From positions 2,410,820-2,474,819 of the forward strand of contig JARCOQ010000025.1 in NCBI GenBank assembly GCA_029207755.1: 64,000 nt of DNA, written 5' to 3'. The translations under genes were made by a program, and so were the position numbers. The stretch comes from Chamaea fasciata. Taxonomy: Eukaryota > Chordata > Aves > Passeriformes > Sylviidae. The notes below the pieces were generated by a model. It was not told the origin of the DNA and did not search any database. It saw only the letters and a program-made list of their open reading frames with translations. Positions 1 through 11,394 of the stretch are shown piece after piece. How positions within the stretch are numbered: position 1 is the first letter of the stretch; each line of letters starts with the position of its first letter.

Positions 1-45
1 CCGTTCCCATCGAGCTTCACCTCCCGCTGCCGCTGGAAGTTCACG
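1..45 (-). other. Possible partial exon at window edge (unidentified)
   Basis: On the minus strand an acceptor-like ccccattttacag precedes position 45. The following 45 bases stay open in one frame, giving roughly VNFQRQREVKLDGN. I do not recognise the peptide. It could be a coding or untranslated exon of the next gene (SOX13 by synteny, although the peptide does not resemble SOX13 as I know it), or chance. Only the edge is visible. Confidence 0.15.
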
Positions 46-179
46 CTGTAAAATGGGGCCGGCGCTTTAACGGGGCCGCGTTTGAAAAAGGGTTTGTTAT
101 CCACCCCGCCCAACAAACCCCGAAAAATAAAAGGGAAAAAGGGGGAAAGGCGCTGTTATCTCATCCCAGGCGGGTCTCA

Positions 180-640
180 GGTGTGGGATCCGGGCCTGCC
201 TGGGGCACAATGGGCACGGAACAATCGCCCTGGGGCGATCCCTCAAAGGGATCTTCTTGGGTTTTGGTGTTCCCCCTTTAATCCAGGGTGGGGAGGGAGG
301 GAACGGGGTTCGGATGGAAAGTGCCAGCCCGGAGGATGCAAACAGATCCCAAACCCTCATGGGTTTCCTTCCTTCCCTCACAGCGCTTTGGGGGCTCATC
401 CCACGAGTGGCCAAGCCCTGAAATTCCCACATTTCACCTTTCCCTCCCAATCCCAGCCTGGTAACTCCAAGATTTTCGGGACGGTGGCAGTTTTTCTTTC
501 CCGGGTTGGACCCGTGAACAGCACGTCCTGCAATTCTCCCGGCGGCCGTGCCACCCTTCCTGCCCGCCAGCCAGGCCTGATCCTATCGGCCCCTGGAGCA
601 GAACAGCTCCAGGGGCTGGGAAAAGGGGACGAGGAGCCAA
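180..640. other. Unique sequence, no gene seen
   Basis: This stretch is non-repetitive and of moderate GC content. It carries two SOX-type motifs close together (acaatg at 207 and aacaat at 220). No conserved coding frame was recognised. Confidence 0.3.
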
Positions 641-672
641 AAAACCCCCACCCTGCCCGGCACCGGTCTGGG

Positions 673-1710
673 GATCTGAGAGATGCCAAAATCCCGCTGC
701 TGCAGGAGCTTGGGATCCAGGAGATGCTGAAATCCCGCTGCTGCAGGAGCTTGGGATCCAGGAGATGCTGAAATCCCGCTGCTGCAGGGGCTTGGGAATC
801 CAAGATGTGCCAAAATCCCAGCACTGCAGGAGTCTGGGATGCAAGAGATGCTGAAATCCTGGCACAGCAGGAGCTTTGGATCCAGATGTCAAGATCCCGG
901 CACAGCAGGAGTTTGGGATCCAGGAGATGTCGAGATCCCGGTGCTGAAGGAGCCTGGGGATCCAGGAGATGTGGAGACCTTGCAGAGCTCAGGAATCTTA
1001 GATATCTCAGGATGCCGGCACTGCAGAAGTTTGGGAATCCAGGATGTGCCAAGATCCCGGCACTGCAGGAGCTGGGGGAATCCAAAAAATGTCAGATGCC
1101 GGAGCTTGGGGGTCCATGAAATGTCAGGATCCTGGCACAGCAGGAGCTTGGGATCCACGAGATGTGGAGATCTTGCAGAGCTTGGGATCCAAGAAATGTC
1201 AAGATCCCAGCACTGCAGGAGTTTGGGATCCAGGAGATGTTGAGATCCCTTCACTGCAGGAGCCTGGGGATCCAGGAGATGCTGGGATGCCAGCACAGCA
1301 GGAATTTGGGATCCAGGAGATGCTGGGATGCCAGCACAGCAGGAATTTGGGATCCAGGAGATGCTGGGATGCCAGCGCAGCAGGAATTTGGGATCCAGGA
1401 GATGTTGGGATGCCAGCGCAGCAGGAATTTGGGATCCAGGAGATGCTGGGATGCCAGCGCAGCAGGAATTTGGGATCCAGGAGATGCTGGGATGCCAGCG
1501 CAGCAGGAATTTGGGATCCAGGAGATGCTGGGATGCCAGCGCAGCAGGAATTTGGGATCCAAGAGACATCAAGATCCCAACACTGCAGGAGTTTGGGAAT
1601 TCAGGGGAAGCTGAGATTCCAGAACTGCAGGAGTTTGGGGACACGAGAGGCATGGAGACCAGGAGATCCTGGCACTGCAGGATCTTGGGGATCTGAGAGC
1701 CACTGAGATC
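673..1710. repeat. Minisatellite, about 41-bp unit
   Basis: The core 'gcaggaatttgggatccagg' recurs every 41 bp between about 1,290 and 1,560 with near-identical copies. More diverged copies extend to both sides, where unit length varies. Because 41 is not a multiple of 3 and the unit has few stops, long open frames appear on both strands. They are repeat artefacts, not genes. Confidence 0.95.
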
Positions 1711-1719
1711 CCTCACCCC

Positions 1720-2460
1720 GTGTCACATCACTGCCACCTCAGGGCTCGTCCTGCTCCTCAGTCTGGGGACAATGCCACCCCAGGGACAGCAGACAGACCC
1801 TTGGGAGTTGGGCTGCCCAGATTTTTGGGGTGGTCCCGGCCCTCTCCTGCCCATCAGGTTGTCCCAGCTCTTGGAATTTTTGCTCTCCTCCCTCCCAAAA
1901 CTCTCCATCCGCAGCTCTTCCCTTCAGGAACCCAACGCGGCGCCCAATCATCCCCAGAAAAACCCGCCTCATCCCTCCACCACAGCCCAAAACGGGGAAA
2001 AATCCGTGGAGGAAACACCAGGGGAGCAAACACCGGCACGAGCAGCAGCCCCGACACCCCCGGGAGAGGAGGGAGGAAAAAATAAAGACACACACGGGGA
2101 GATTTTTCCTCTTCCAGGCAGGACCTGAGGAATCCCGGCCCGGACAATGGCCCATCTCCTGCCAGACGAGCGGGGCCGCTTTCCTGCCAGACTTGGAACG
2201 TCCTTTCGGGGCCGCTTCCGAGCCTTTCCGTCCCCGGGTGTCTTCCAAGAGAGAAGAATGGATGTTTGCCGCGGGCAGGGATGGCCCGGGGCTGGCCCGT
2301 GGCCCCGGCGGCGGGAAGTTCACGGGGCTGCCGACCCTTCCCTGGGGAGCCGGAGCATCCCGGGATGGAGGAGGCATGATGATTCCCTGGGAATGGCAGG
2401 TGGCCGTGGGGTCATCCATCCATGGGGGTCGGAAAAACGTGGGTGGGTTTGGCTGGGTCT
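1720..2460. other. Unique intergenic sequence, CpG-richer at 2,140-2,340
   Basis: No gene was recognised. The 2,140-2,340 part is richer in CpG than its surroundings and contains an ACAATGG motif near 2,145. It could be a small regulatory element, but nothing else supports that. Confidence 0.3.
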
Positions 2461-2795
2461 GGAAGATCAGTTTTTAACCCCAAAAGGCAACGGGATGAGG
2501 GGTTTTAGTCTCCAAAATGCCACCACCATGTGAGAGCCACGGGGTTTGCTGGTCCTGAAAAAACTAGTTTTTAACCCCAAAAGAGGATGGGATGAGGGTT
2601 TTTAGACTCAGAAATGCCACCAGCACCACGTGAGAGTCACAGCTCCGCGTGTCCTCTGCCAGGGCTGTGTCCCCAAGGCGCTGGCTCTGAAAAAGTGTCT
2701 TTTTTTTACCCCCAAAGCAACGGGATGAGCATTTTCAGCCCCAGAAATGCCACCAGCACCACGTGAGAGCCACAGCTCCGCGTGTCACTGCTCGC
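2460..2795. repeat. Three-copy tandem repeat, unit about 105-150 bp
   Basis: Blocks beginning 'gtttttaaccccaaaag' and continuing through 'atgccaccagcaccacgtg' recur three times, starting near 2,465, 2,568 and 2,700. The copies differ by indels, including an extra 45-bp segment in the second one. Confidence 0.85.
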
Positions 2796-2994
2796 GGCAC
2801 GTGTCCCCTGTCCCCTCCTCGCTGCCCCACAAAGCAGCAGTGGAAACGCTCCGAATTCGGGCTCAGCCCAACCCTCGGCCGCCTCCGCGGTCTCGACACC
2901 TCACCTGCCTCAGCTGCAGAAAAACCCAAAGCTCCCCGGCCCCAGGGTGCCGGAAAAGCTGAAAAAGCCGCGTGGAGATGGAAGATTTTTGGTG

Positions 2995-3440
2995 GGCACG
3001 GGGATCAGGATCCGTGCCCCAAATATTCCCTGTGGGCGCAGGGATCACATGGATCAGGATCCATGCCCCACACACCACCAGGATCAGGATCCATGCCCCA
3101 CAAATTCCCTGTGGGCACCAGGATCAGGATCCATGCCCAGAAGATTCCCTGAGGGCACAGGGATCACAGGGATCAGGATCCATGCCCCACGATCAGGATC
3201 CATGCCCCACACATGGCAGGGGTCAGGATCCATGCCCCACACATTCCCTGTGGGCACAGGGATCACAGGGATCACAGGGATCAGGACCCATGCCCCACAC
3301 ATCACAGTGATCCATTGGATCTGTGCCCCCCACATCACAGGGATCCATTGGATCCATGCCCCACACATCACCAGGATCAGTTCAATCCATGCCCCACACA
3401 TTCCCTGTGGTCACTGGGATCCCTTGGATCCATCCCGGAG
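2995..3440. repeat. Minisatellite built on 'gggatcaggatccatgcccc'
   Basis: Variable copies of 'ggatcaggatccatgcccca' alternate with 'cacattccctgtgggcac' for about 440 bp. Copy length is irregular, which suggests a higher-order repeat of two short blocks. Confidence 0.9.
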
Positions 3441-4559
3441 CTCTGGGACACATCCCAGTGTCCCTTCGGATGGAGAATTCCCACCTTCCTCTGCTTTCCC
3501 AGGACTCCAAGGGGGTTTATCCTTTAGGATCCCGAGAACACCCGGGACCTTCCTTCCCAACCCCAAATCCAGGGATTCTGCCTCCCGCCAGCCTGTGCGA
3601 CAAAACCCAGCCAGGAGGGTCCAAAATGATCCAAATTATCCAAACAAAACCCAATCCCTGGGATCAGCCAGATCCTCCCCTGGCCTACCCCATTCACATT
3701 TTTCCTTTTGCCACGGGGAGGGTTTGGGAGAGGAGGGGATGGGAGGGGGAAAAAAAAAAAAAACCCGCCTGAACCTCAGGTGGAACTTCCTGGCCCTGGG
3801 ATTTATGAGCTGGGAATGATCTCATCAGGGAAGAGGAGGAAACTCCGCTGGAATTATTTCCAACCCCGCTAAAATTCCCCCCCCCCCTCTGTCCTGGGAA
3901 CAATCCCAGGACAAAGGCACGTGGTGGCCCCTCTGGTCATTCCCGTTTCCTGGCCTCCAGACCAGACAGGAGCTTTGGGATGGTTCCTGCACTCCAGGAG
4001 AGAAATCCACGAGGAAAAAGATCCTTTCCAGCACCACCGGCTCGGCAGGGTTTGTGTCCAGGGAATTCCATGGGGATGGAAGGGTCTTTAGGGAAAGGGG
4101 ATGATCAGGAGAGGGAAATCAAGGGCAGGGGTGGCGGGGAGAAGTCTGAAAGCACAAAATCCCCAGAAAATCACAGGTCTAAACCTCTAGGAAAAAGCCT
4201 TTCCTAGGCTTTAAACCTTTCTTTAAAAACCTCTAAACCATCCAAGGTTTAAACCTTTTTTTTCCCCCTTTTCCTCTGCCCTTCCCATTAAAACCCTAGA
4301 AAACCCCAAAACGTTCCCTCCTGAACAGAGGGAATCCTGGCACTCCAAAAAAATGGGGATTTACCCTTTTTTCCTTCATCAGGAATAAGCTTTGAAAGAC
4401 GTTTTGGATGCAAAAGCCTCCCTGGGCTGTGGATGTTGAGCTTTTTATCCCAAAAACCCAGCGGGGTTGGGTCAAGCCCCGTGACCCACAGAGGGCAGCT
4501 CCAGATCCTTGGGATCCGGCAGAAATCCCTGGAGCAGCTCCCAAACCCCTGGTTCATTG
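3441..4559. other. Unique intergenic sequence, no gene seen
   Basis: No conserved frame, exon pair or structured RNA was recognised. Short homopolymers occur at about 3,750 (A) and 3,880 (C). Confidence 0.4.
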
Positions 4560-6420
4560 ACATGGAATGGACCCCCAAAACCTGGAAAAATAATGGGAAT
4601 TATTGGAAGGTGTGAAATTCCATTTAAGCTCAGGAGTTGGGGGGGTCACGGAGATGGGTTTTGACGTGGGATGCACGCCCCAAACTCCTGGAAAAATTAG
4701 GAATTATTGGGAGGTTGAAAATCCCGTAAAAGCTCAAGGATGGGGGTTGGTTGTTGACTGGGATGAGCTGCCCAAAAACCTGGAAAAATAAGGAATTATC
4801 CGAGAGTATAAAATGCCGTGAAAACCCACGGATGGGGGGTTATGGACCCAAACCAGCCCCAAATTCTGCACATCCCCAACACCACCCATGGATTTCCCAT
4901 GGAAAAGGGTTTGGGAAGAGCTTCCCTGCTGCTGGGAGGTGCAGGGCGGGTGGGTGAGCCCCTCTTTGGGGTTTTTGTTTTGGGGCCAGGACATCCCCTC
5001 GCTCCCCAATCAATCCCCATCCGCCCCAAGCCGCCGATGACGGGAACTAACCCCCCCATCCGTGGGTTTTCACGGCATTTTATACACTCTGATAATTCCT
5101 TATTTTTCCAGGTTTTTGGGGAGTTCATCCCAGTCAACAACGAACCCCCATCCTTGAGCTTTTACGGGATTTTAAACCTCCCAACAATTCCTAATTTTTC
5201 CAGGAGTTTGGGGCGTGCATCCCACGTCAAAACCAACTCCGTAACCCCCCAACTCTTGAGCTTAAATGGAATTTTACACCTTCCAATAATCCCCTTAATT
5301 TTTTCCCTTCGAGGCGAGGGCAAGGCAGCACGGGAAAAGGTTTTGGGAAGAGCTTCCCTCCTGCTGGGAGAGGCAGGGCAGGAGGGTGAGCCCCTCTTTG
5401 GGGTTTTTGTTTTGGGGCCAGGACATCCCCTCGCTCCCCAATCGATCCACCCCAAGCCGCCGATGGCGGGAATTAAATTTTTAAAAAAGCGACGAAACCC
5501 GGAGAAATAAAGAAAATAAAAGAAATAAAGAAAATAAAAGAAATAAAGAGAAAACCCGGGACGAGGACGACTCACCCAGAGGCTGGTGGCACGGTGAGCC
5601 CGGCACGGCTCCCTCCCTCCTCGCCCCGAAACGCCCGCGGGGTTTATCGGGGTGGCCAATCTCCGTGGCGTTTTTGTGTCACTCGTGTCACTCAGCGTTT
5701 CCAGGCACAGCCGGGGGCAGGGGAAGGGGTGGGAGGGGGGGGCTCGGCTGAGGCGCTGAGCACAAACAAGATTCTAAACCTGGCTTTAAATCATATTTTA
5801 AACCTGACTTTAAATCACACTTTAAACCTGACTTTCAATCAGACTTTCAAGCAAACTTTAAATCAGAATTTAAACCAGATTTTCCTATCACCTGAGGGAG
5901 GGCCAAGACATCCAATGCTTTTCCTGGCCCTGTTGTTTAACAAAAACCCCAAAGAGGGGCTCACCCACCCGCCCTGCACCTCCCAGCAGCAGGGAAGCTC
6001 TTCCCAAACCCTTTTCCGTGGGAAATCCATGGGTGGTGTTGGGGATGTGCAGAATTTGGGGCTGGTTTGGGTCCATAACCCCCCATCCGTGGGTTTTCAC
6101 GGCATTTTATACTCTCGGATAATTCCCTATTTTTCCAGGTTTTTGGGCAGCTCATCCCAGTCAACGACCCCCCATCCTTGAGCTTTTACGGGATTTTAAA
6201 CCTCCCAATAATTCCTAATTTTTCCAGGAGTTTGGGGCGTGCATCCCACGTCAAAACCCATCTCCATGACCACCCCACTCTTGACCTTAAATGGAATTTC
6301 ACACCTTCCAATAATTCCCATTATTTTTCCAGGTTTTGGGGGTCCACTCCATGTCAACAACCCCTCACCCCTGAGCTTTTGTGGGATTTCACACCTTCCC
6401 CTAATCCCTTCTTCTTCCAG
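4560..6420. repeat. Complex inverted-repeat structure, arms about 415 bp
   Basis: The left arm at about 4,560-4,980 matches the reverse complement of about 5,938-6,360 at high identity. Both arms include the landmark 'cccaaagaggggctcaccc' or its complement. The spacer holds more copies: 5,040-5,290 in right-arm orientation and 5,335-5,475 in left-arm orientation. Each arm is itself built of about 95-bp tandem units marked by 'cctggaaaaat(a)aggaatta'. A-rich (5,503-5,552) and 'ttaaatca' (5,770-5,885) simple repeats lie inside. Confidence 0.9.
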
Positions 6421-6754
6421 GTTTTTCCCATGTGGGGGCACCAATCCCGCCTGGTGTTTCCCAGGATTGCTGGGCACACCCAGGAGCACCCAAGGGTGCT
6501 CAGAGCCAGCCCCGGGGCCTTGTCACCGGCAGCCCCCAAGGCTCCCAAATCGCACCCCGAAATCTTATGGGGCCGCGTTTCCGCCCCACAGCCGCAGCCG
6601 GCAGCGCCCCGGAAACCTTCAGGGTCCCTGAGCTGCAACAAACAGGTCCTCACCTCCAGATTGTCACATGGAGGGACAAAAAGCGACATGGAGGGGACAT
6701 GGAGACAATTCCTAAATGTGCCCAAATCCGGGGAGCTCCAGATGTTGGGGCGGC

Positions 6755-6930
6755 TTCACATCCCAGCAATGGGATTTGGTGTTTTTCTTGGCGTTTTGGG
6801 AGCTGCCCCAGGAGCCGTGAGCGCCTTCGTGAACCTCCCTGTGAGGGGAAAAGGTGCCACTGGCTGCCCCTCACCTGCCCCCAAATCATCTCCTGCCCCA
6901 AAATCCTCTCCTGCCCCAAAACCGTCCCCA
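6755..6930. repeat. Direct duplicate, copy 1 (partner 7,955-8,090)
   Basis: The block 'ttttgggagctgccccagga' and flanking sequence, from 'ccagcaatgggatttg' to 'ccccaaaatcctctcc', is repeated about 1.2 kb further on. The copies have diverged moderately and differ by several small indels. A short 'tcctctcctgccccaaaa' repeat follows at 6,885-6,940. Confidence 0.85.
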
Positions 6931-6939
6931 AAGGCAGCC

Positions 6940-7954
6940 CTGACTCCATTCCCGCCGCGCTCTGGCTCACAGGAATCAGGGATGGATGGGCTCGGATGAA
7001 AATCCCTGAACAAAACACGTTTTTGGCCCCATTTCCCCGCTCAGCCGCGGTTGTTTTGGGGACGTTTGCCCTGGTTTGGGGTGCGGATTTGGGTTCTTGA
7101 GCTCGTCATCCCACACCTTGGGTGACGCGGAGCATCCGGCGGTGGCGCCGCTTCCGGAGGCCTCATGTGAAGGAGAGAAACTGCGGGAGCCATTTTGGTC
7201 ACCGTCTTGTCACTTTTTGGTCCCAATTTCAGCTCAGGGAGACACTCCCAGGTCCTGGGGTTTGGGACACCCCACTTCCCATCCCGCTGCTGGATCCAAA
7301 GGGATTTGGGAACAGCGACCTCCAAATCACCACAATCCCAACGAGAAAGGTTTGGGCCTCACCCCTCCTCTCCCTGCTGGTTTTGGAGGAATTAAACCCC
7401 AGCAAATTCAGCTCCTGGATGGGTTCCTCACTTTTAGGGGAGCAGAGGGATTTGGGATCGAGGTTTTTGGGGTGCAAAAACCCAGCAGAGACCTCCCAGC
7501 CCTCCCCCTTTGGGATCAAGCTGCAGCACACGAGGGGGTCGTGGTGCTGGTGGCACCTGTGTCACCTCCCCTGCTCCATCCCGATGTCCCCTGGGCTCAC
7601 TGAGCAGCGGGAATTGGCAGCTCCGGCCTCCAGGTGCCCATCCCAGCCTGACCCCAAGAAACTGGGATGTGCTGCCCGTCCCTGGCTCTGGGAAAACAAA
7701 AGGATTTGGGGGGGTGGATTTTGGGGCTGTGCTTGTAGCCCGAGGGATCCTGGGCTGCTGTGCCTGTTCCCTGGGCTGTGCCAGCTTTGCTCAGCCCCCA
7801 GGATGAGGTGGGTTTTTTTAAGGAAAACACACAAATCCCACATCCAGAAATGTGTTTTCCTCAGCCAAATTCCCAGGACGGAGCCACAAACGGGAGGAAA
7901 CGCAGCAGGAAGGATCCGGCACGGGATCCCAGAGAGCTGAGAACCCAAACCTCT
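6940..7954. other. Unique intergenic sequence, no gene seen
   Basis: No gene was recognised. A CpG-rich patch lies at about 7,030-7,200. The long forward frames here have no recognisable domain and no conserved splice structure. Confidence 0.35.
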
Positions 7955-8090
7955 TCACACGCCAGCAGTGGGATTTGTTTTTCTTGGCCTTTTGGGAGCT
8001 GCCCCAGGAGCCATCAGGGCGTTTGTGAACCTCACTCGGAGGGAAAAGCTGCCCCAAAATCCTCTCCTTCCCCAAATCCCTAAAAGAGCC
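7955..8090. repeat. Direct duplicate, copy 2 (partner 6,755-6,930)
   Basis: This is the second copy of the block 'ttttgggagctgccccagga' with its flanks. The separation of about 1.2 kb is the same order as the duplicate pair at 24.5/25.7 kb. Confidence 0.85.
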
Positions 8091-8425
8091 CCTAAAAAGG
8101 GCGAATGCTGCAGCTGGGCTCTCCGGGGGACCTTCCCCGCCCCTAAAATCCGCATGGAAAACCGGCGGGGAAGGGTTCCCTGCGGGCACCCGGCTGGAGC
8201 TGCAGCCACGAGGGGTCCGTGCCACCCGTGCGGCCCCCGCCCGTCCCCGCCCGAGCGGCGGGCACGCTCCCGAGCCGGCCCTGCCCCGAGGGACCCCGCT
8301 TTCCTCCGGGCGGGAGAGCGGAACAATAGGGCCGAGCCCTCCATTGTTCCAGACAAAAGATAAGGCCGGGCTCTGGCATTCCAACCCGCCCGCCCTGCTC
8401 GGGATCTGCCAGTCCCCTGGTCTGC
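8091..8425. promoter_or_regulatory. CpG-rich island with inverted SOX-type motifs
   Basis: A unique, strongly CpG-rich block lies between two repeats. It contains ggaacaat at 8,320 and attgttcc at 8,343, which are mirror copies with about 15 bp between them, the arrangement bound by SOX dimers. No reading frame was recognised. An enhancer or promoter role is inference from composition and motifs. Confidence 0.35.
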
Positions 8426-8429
8426 CAGG

Positions 8430-9065
8430 CCCGGCTCTGCCATTCCCGGCTCTGCCATTCCCCATCTTTGCCATTCCTGGCTCTGCCATTCCCTGGTCTG
8501 CCATTCCCCATCTTTGCCATTCCCGGCTCTGCCATTCCCCATCTTTGCCATTCCCGGCTCTGCCGTTCCCGGCTCTGCCATTCCCCATCTTTGCCATTCC
8601 TGGCTCTGCCATTCCCGGCTCTGCCATTCCTGGTCTGCCATTCCCGGCTCTGCCATTCCTGGTCTGCCATTCCTGGTCTGCCATTCCCGGCTCTGCCATT
8701 CCTGGCACCGCCATTCCCTGGTCTGCCATTCCCGGCTCTGCCATTCCCGGTCTGCCATTCCTGGCACCGCCATTCCCTGTTCTGCCATTCCTGGGCTCTG
8801 CCATTCCTGGTCTGCCATTCCTGGCTCTGCCATTCCCGGGCTGCCATTCCCTGTTCTGCCATTCCCTGTTCTGCCATTCCCTGGCTCTCCTATTCCTCAT
8901 TTTTGCCATTCCCTGGTTCTCCCATTCCCACCTCTGCCATTCCCTGGTTCTCCCATTCCCACCTCTGCCATTCCCCATTTTTGCCATCCCCATCTTTGCC
9001 ATCCCCATCTTTGCCATTCCAGGCTCCGCCATTCCCAGTTCTCCCATTCCCCATTTTTGCCATTT
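8430..9065. repeat. Minisatellite, about 15-bp unit 'ctctgccattcctgg'
   Basis: About 40 copies of 'ctctgccattcccgg' with variants such as 'catctttgccattccc' and 'tggtctgccattcc' fill 630 bp. Long frames on both strands, for example peptides alternating AIPGS, arise from the repeat. Confidence 0.97.
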
Positions 9066-9349
9066 TCCCAGCTCTTTCTGTCCCTCCGTGGTCCCCAGCC
9101 CCTGCTGCAGCCATCTCCCTGTCCCCAGGATGGGGACACCACGGGTGACACGTGCCACCCTCCCTGCAGAGCTGTCCCCTCCCCTGCAGGGACACGGTGG
9201 GGACAAAGCGCCCCGGGGGTGGCCGGCGCTGGGACAGGTGTGTCGGTGGCCTCCGCTGGGACAGAGCCGTGCTGGCAGCCCGGGACCGGCCAACAACGGA
9301 AAACTTTCGATTTTGGGGGGCAGGGTTGGGACAGCGGCAACGCCACCAT

Positions 9350-9750
9350 GAATTTCTCCCTTCTAAATTCTGAAATTCTCCCTTCCAAACTCCAAATTTC
9401 TCCATTTCAAATTCAGAATTTCCCCATTTCAAATTCCGAATTCCTCCCTTCCAAGTTCTGAACTCCCCTCTTCTAAATTTCTCCCTTCCGAATCCTGAGT
9501 TCCTCCCTTCCAAATTCCTAATTCCTCCCTTCCAAAGTCGGAGTTTCTCCCTTCCAAATTCCATACTTCTTCATTTCAAGTTCCTAATTCCTCCCTTCCA
9601 AATCCTGAATTCCTCCCTTCCAAATCTGGAATCTCCCCCCTTCCGAGTTCAGAAATTCTCCCTTCCAAATTCAGAATTTCTCCCTTCCAAGTTCCTGATT
9701 CCAAATTCCAAATCCCTCCCTTCCAAACCCTGAATTCTTCCCTTCCAACT
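9350..9750. repeat. Minisatellite, about 22-bp unit
   Basis: Copies of 'ctcccttccaaattctgaat' recur about 18 times with indels. Confidence 0.95.
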
Positions 9751-9769
9751 TCTCCTGCTTCTCCCCCAA

Positions 9770-10078
9770 AAGTCCCCATCTCCTGCCAACCCCGTTCTCC
9801 GCCGCGAAGAGGATCAAATGCTGCCTTTTCAGCTCCCCTCGTTATATTTAATTTATATCCTCTCCTCTTTCCGCCCAACAATGAGCAGCCGCGAGCCGCC
9901 GGCACCGGCATTAAAATAACAATGCCGGATTTTCGGCTGGGAGCTCTCAGGGGCTCCTCAGGTGGCTTCTTATCTTGTCCCTGTCTGATAAGGGACAGGG
10001 AAAAGGTGGCGGGAGGCTGCGGCCACCGCCTGCATCTTTTATAACCCTCACATGGCCGGAGCAGGCCCGGCTGGGAAC
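9770..10078. promoter_or_regulatory. Candidate enhancer: paired GATA and SOX-type motifs
   Basis: This is a 300-bp unique block between two repeat arrays. It has aacaat at 9,877 and 9,918 and a head-to-head GATA pair: ttatct at 9,970 and gataag at 9,987. The GATA pair sits in an imperfect hairpin formed by gtccctg and ggacag. Motif presence is seen directly. Function is inferred. Confidence 0.35.
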
Positions 10079-10079
10079 G

Positions 10080-10790
10080 GGGAACTAAACCGTGGGGGCA
10101 AAATTTCAAATATTTCGGATTTGATAATGGAGAATTAAACAGTGGAGGGGCAAATTTTCGAATATTTCGAACCTGGGGAATGGAGCTTTAAACTGTGGAG
10201 AGGTAAAAATTCGAATATTTCAGGCCCAGCTCTCCCGGTTTGGATCCTTTGGCTGAAGGGGCAGGAGCTTCCCCTCGGTGCAATCCTCACGGGAGGAGTT
10301 TTTGAGTTAAAAATGATGGATTTGAGGTAAAAGCACTCACAGAAATGTTTGAGGTGAAGTTGGCAGAGTGGCAGAGCTCCACAGGCAGCAAATTTTGGAC
10401 AATTTCCGGCCTCTTGGAAACCCCCTGCCCTCCCTCCTTCCCTCCCACTCTGTGCCCACCTGCTCCAGTCCCAGAAACGGCTCTGCTCACCTTCGTCCCC
10501 AAACGCCCCTTGCACCCCAAAGGTTTCTGTGCCTGCTTTTACCTCAAATCCATCATTTTTAACTCAAAAAGCTCTTCCCATGAGGATTGCGCCAAGGGGA
10601 AGCTCCTGCCCCTTCAGCCAAAGGATCCAAACCGGGAGAGCTGGGGCTGAAATATTCAAAATTTTACCTCTCCGCAATTTAATGCTCCATTCCCCGGTCT
10701 GAAATATTTGAGATTTTGCCCCTCCACAATTCAACGCTTCATTACCAGGTCTGAAACAGCTGAAATTTTTCCCCCTCTAGAATTAAATTC
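10080..10790. repeat. Inverted repeat, about 275-bp arms, about 155-bp spacer
   Basis: Left arm 10,080-10,355 and right arm 10,512-10,790 are reverse complements at roughly 90% identity. Landmarks are 'gtttggatcctttggctgaa' on the left at 10,238 and its complement at 10,614. The outer part of each arm consists of tandem units of about 56 bp ending in 'gaaatatttgaaattttgcc'. Confidence 0.93.
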
Positions 10791-10940
10791 TCCCTTCCCA
10801 GATCTGAAATACTTGAAATTTTGCCCCTCTAGAATTTAATGTTCCTCACCAGGTTTGAAGCATTTGAAATTTTGCCCCTCCGCTGTTTAATTCTCCGTTC
10901 CCAGGTCCAAAGTATTTTGAAATTTCGCCTCTCTGTAAGT
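10640..10940. repeat. Tandem repeat, about 56-bp unit
   Basis: Five units marked by 'ttttgcccctc' and 'tctgaaatatttga' extend the outer part of the right inverted-repeat arm. Three corresponding units are present on the left side in opposite orientation. Confidence 0.88.
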
Positions 10941-11390
10941 CCCCGAGCTGCAGGAGCCCGGGCACTGCCCAGCACCGGGTGGGGGCAGATCCCACCCCTG
11001 CACCGACTCCCTGCGAGGCTCAGGACGGGCTGAAAACACGGAGATATTTCCCGGCAGAGCTGTCACGAGCTGCTCTAATTTATTCCCTTTCTGCGTGCTC
11101 CCGACCGGGTTAAACCCCGGGCTGGGAATCCGGCGATGATGCATCGCACAAAAACTTCCCCGGAGCTCCGTCCCCGCAGCGCCGAGAAACCCGGAGAGAC
11201 AGAAAATGCTGCGAAAATCCCGGGAAAAGAGCGGGGAAAAGCCCGGCTCGGCTCGGCTCGGCTCGGGGGTGGTCGCGCTGCTGTGGGGGGACCCCTGGCC
11301 TGGGCACCCCCGGCTCGGCGGCTGCCGCGGCTTTTTGGGCTCCGGCAGCCCCGAGCCCGCGGCTGCTCTGGCTTCAGTGTGGGTGTACCC
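10941..11390. other. Unique CpG-rich sequence, no gene seen
   Basis: CpG density is high at 11,100-11,350, with a short 'ggctc' repeat at 11,245. No frame was recognised. It may be a small CpG island. Confidence 0.3.
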
Positions 11391-11394
11391 GGCT

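Noticed and set aside
6780..8040. Plus-strand peptide pair FLGVLGAAPGAVSAFVNL and FLGLLGAAPGAIRAFVNL, vaguely like a retroviral fusion peptide
   Set aside because: The similarity is limited to a short Gly/Ala-rich stretch. No env, pol or LTR sequence surrounds it. It is better explained as a duplicated noncoding block.
8344..9461. Frames of 300-490 codons on both strands around 8.4-9.3 kb
   Set aside because: Generated by the 15-bp ctctgccattcctgg array.
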